Positions 43,094 through 43,299 of a stretch of 43,299 bases of DNA are shown here, in pieces (position 1 is the first letter of the stretch; each line of letters begins with the position of its first letter). The notes under the pieces are model-generated. The model did no database searches. It was given only the letters and a program-made list of their open reading frames with translations, and was not told the origin of the DNA. Source of the stretch: Thermoplasmata archaeon (GTDB lineage: Archaea > Thermoplasmatota > Poseidoniia > Poseidoniales > Thalassarchaeaceae); NCBI GenBank assembly GCA_002727675.1, contig PBXQ01000056.1:1-43299 (forward strand). The letters are read 5' to 3'. The position numbers and the translations under genes are program-made.

Positions 43094-43288
43094 ATGGTTG
43101 CAGGAAATCATCCTTGTCACCGGTGCAATCGTACCCCTTTAGAAATGGGTTTTAGTGCAAGATTCCTTGAATGCTTTTGTGGCCCTTGTTGCCCGACACA
43201 TGGTTTTCGTTGTAAACACGATTTTGAGTGGGTATGTATAGATTGTCAAGGTGATTGTACTGGAAGACATCCAAAATGTCCAGATTGA
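43094..43288 (+). CDS. 64-aa Cys-rich small protein
   Basis: A complete 64-aa frame with 11 cysteines and several histidines: 'HPCHRCNRTP', 'ECFCGPCCPTHGFRCKHDF', 'CIDCQGDCTGRHPKCPD'. The spacing suggests two or three zinc-binding knuckles. No signal peptide. It lies beside the 45-aa zinc-ribbon gene on the opposite strand. No family recognised; protein or nucleic acid binding would be typical for such folds. Confidence 0.65.
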   Translation: MVAGNHPCHRCNRTPLEMGFSARFLECFCGPCCPTHGFRCKHDFEWVCIDCQGDCTGRHPKCPD

Positions 43289-43299
43289 ATTATTTCAGA

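Overview
The window (about 43 kb, AT-rich) looks like chromosome of an uncultivated planktonic euryarchaeon, most probably Marine Group II (Candidatus Poseidoniales). This is inferred from the mix of genes. Archaeal hallmarks are a dimer-type tRNA-splicing endonuclease EndA, archaeal D-aminoacyl-tRNA deacylase, a geranylgeranyl-reductase-family flavoprotein, an SRP RNA with archaeal-style helices, an HVO_0476-type zinc finger and a CXXXY-type CcmE. They sit beside bacterial-like genes (TopA, split proton-translocating transhydrogenase, MqnC, PepP, SufS) and many secreted Asp-rich repeat proteins and proteases. The subgroup cannot be fixed without comparison. No rRNA, CRISPR array, transposase, integrase or phage gene is visible. 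The window reads as ordinary chromosome with a strong cell-surface theme.

Layout. 0.1-4.9 kb: a 1020-aa exported Ca-binding repeat protein followed by a PKD-type membrane-anchored protein. 5.0-7.5 kb: Xaa-Pro aminopeptidase overlapping mqnC (futalosine menaquinone pathway). 7.5-15.4 kb, minus strand: a 1064-aa lipoprotein with thrombospondin-3-like repeats and a C-terminal PNGase F-like region, a membrane protein, a geranylgeranyl-reductase-family flavoprotein, and topA with three tandem C-terminal helical repeats. A GC-rich alternating purine-pyrimidine hairpin lies just upstream of topA. 15.6-19.7 kb: a small unknown gene, the pyrD-pyrK pair, CcmE and a DUF3754-like membrane protein. 19.77-20.07 kb: SRP RNA. 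20.1-22.5 kb, minus: an exported unknown protein, an RfaE/HldE-type sugar kinase with an altered GAGD motif, and a winged-helix/TerB-like protein. 22.6-23.6 kb: endA.

23.7-28.9 kb, minus: rhomboid protease and M6 metalloprotease (overlapping genes), then TatC with an extra Cys-rich C-terminal domain and a choice-of-anchor-V/Reelin-like membrane protein. 29.0-31.9 kb, minus: pntAA-pntAB-pntB, divergent from mdh. 33.1-36.6 kb, plus: Nudix hydrolase, Frag1/DRAM-like membrane protein, dtdA and proline dehydrogenase. 36.6-41.8 kb: HVO_0476-like zinc protein, methyltransferase-like protein, membrane-anchored subtilisin, SufS, and a membrane zinc-ribbon protein whose end overlaps sufS. 41.9-43.3 kb: divergent tRNA-Thr(GGU) and tRNA-Ser(GGA), an acidic protein and two tiny Cys-rich proteins.

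How the parts fit. Much of the window concerns exported protein: SRP RNA (Sec targeting), TatC (Tat export), three proteases of different catalytic types at the membrane or surface (M6 metallo-, S8 serine and rhomboid), a putative glycoprotein deglycosylase and several large calcium-binding surface proteins. This suits a heterotroph that digests proteins, with PepP and proline dehydrogenase able to process proline-containing peptides and proline. Energy and redox functions are transhydrogenase with malate dehydrogenase (NADPH/NADH balance), MqnC (quinone) and CcmE (cytochrome c maturation). The least expected observations are the PNGase F-like lipoprotein, the TatC fusion, the TopA repeat tail and the supercoil-sensitive sequence in front of topA.
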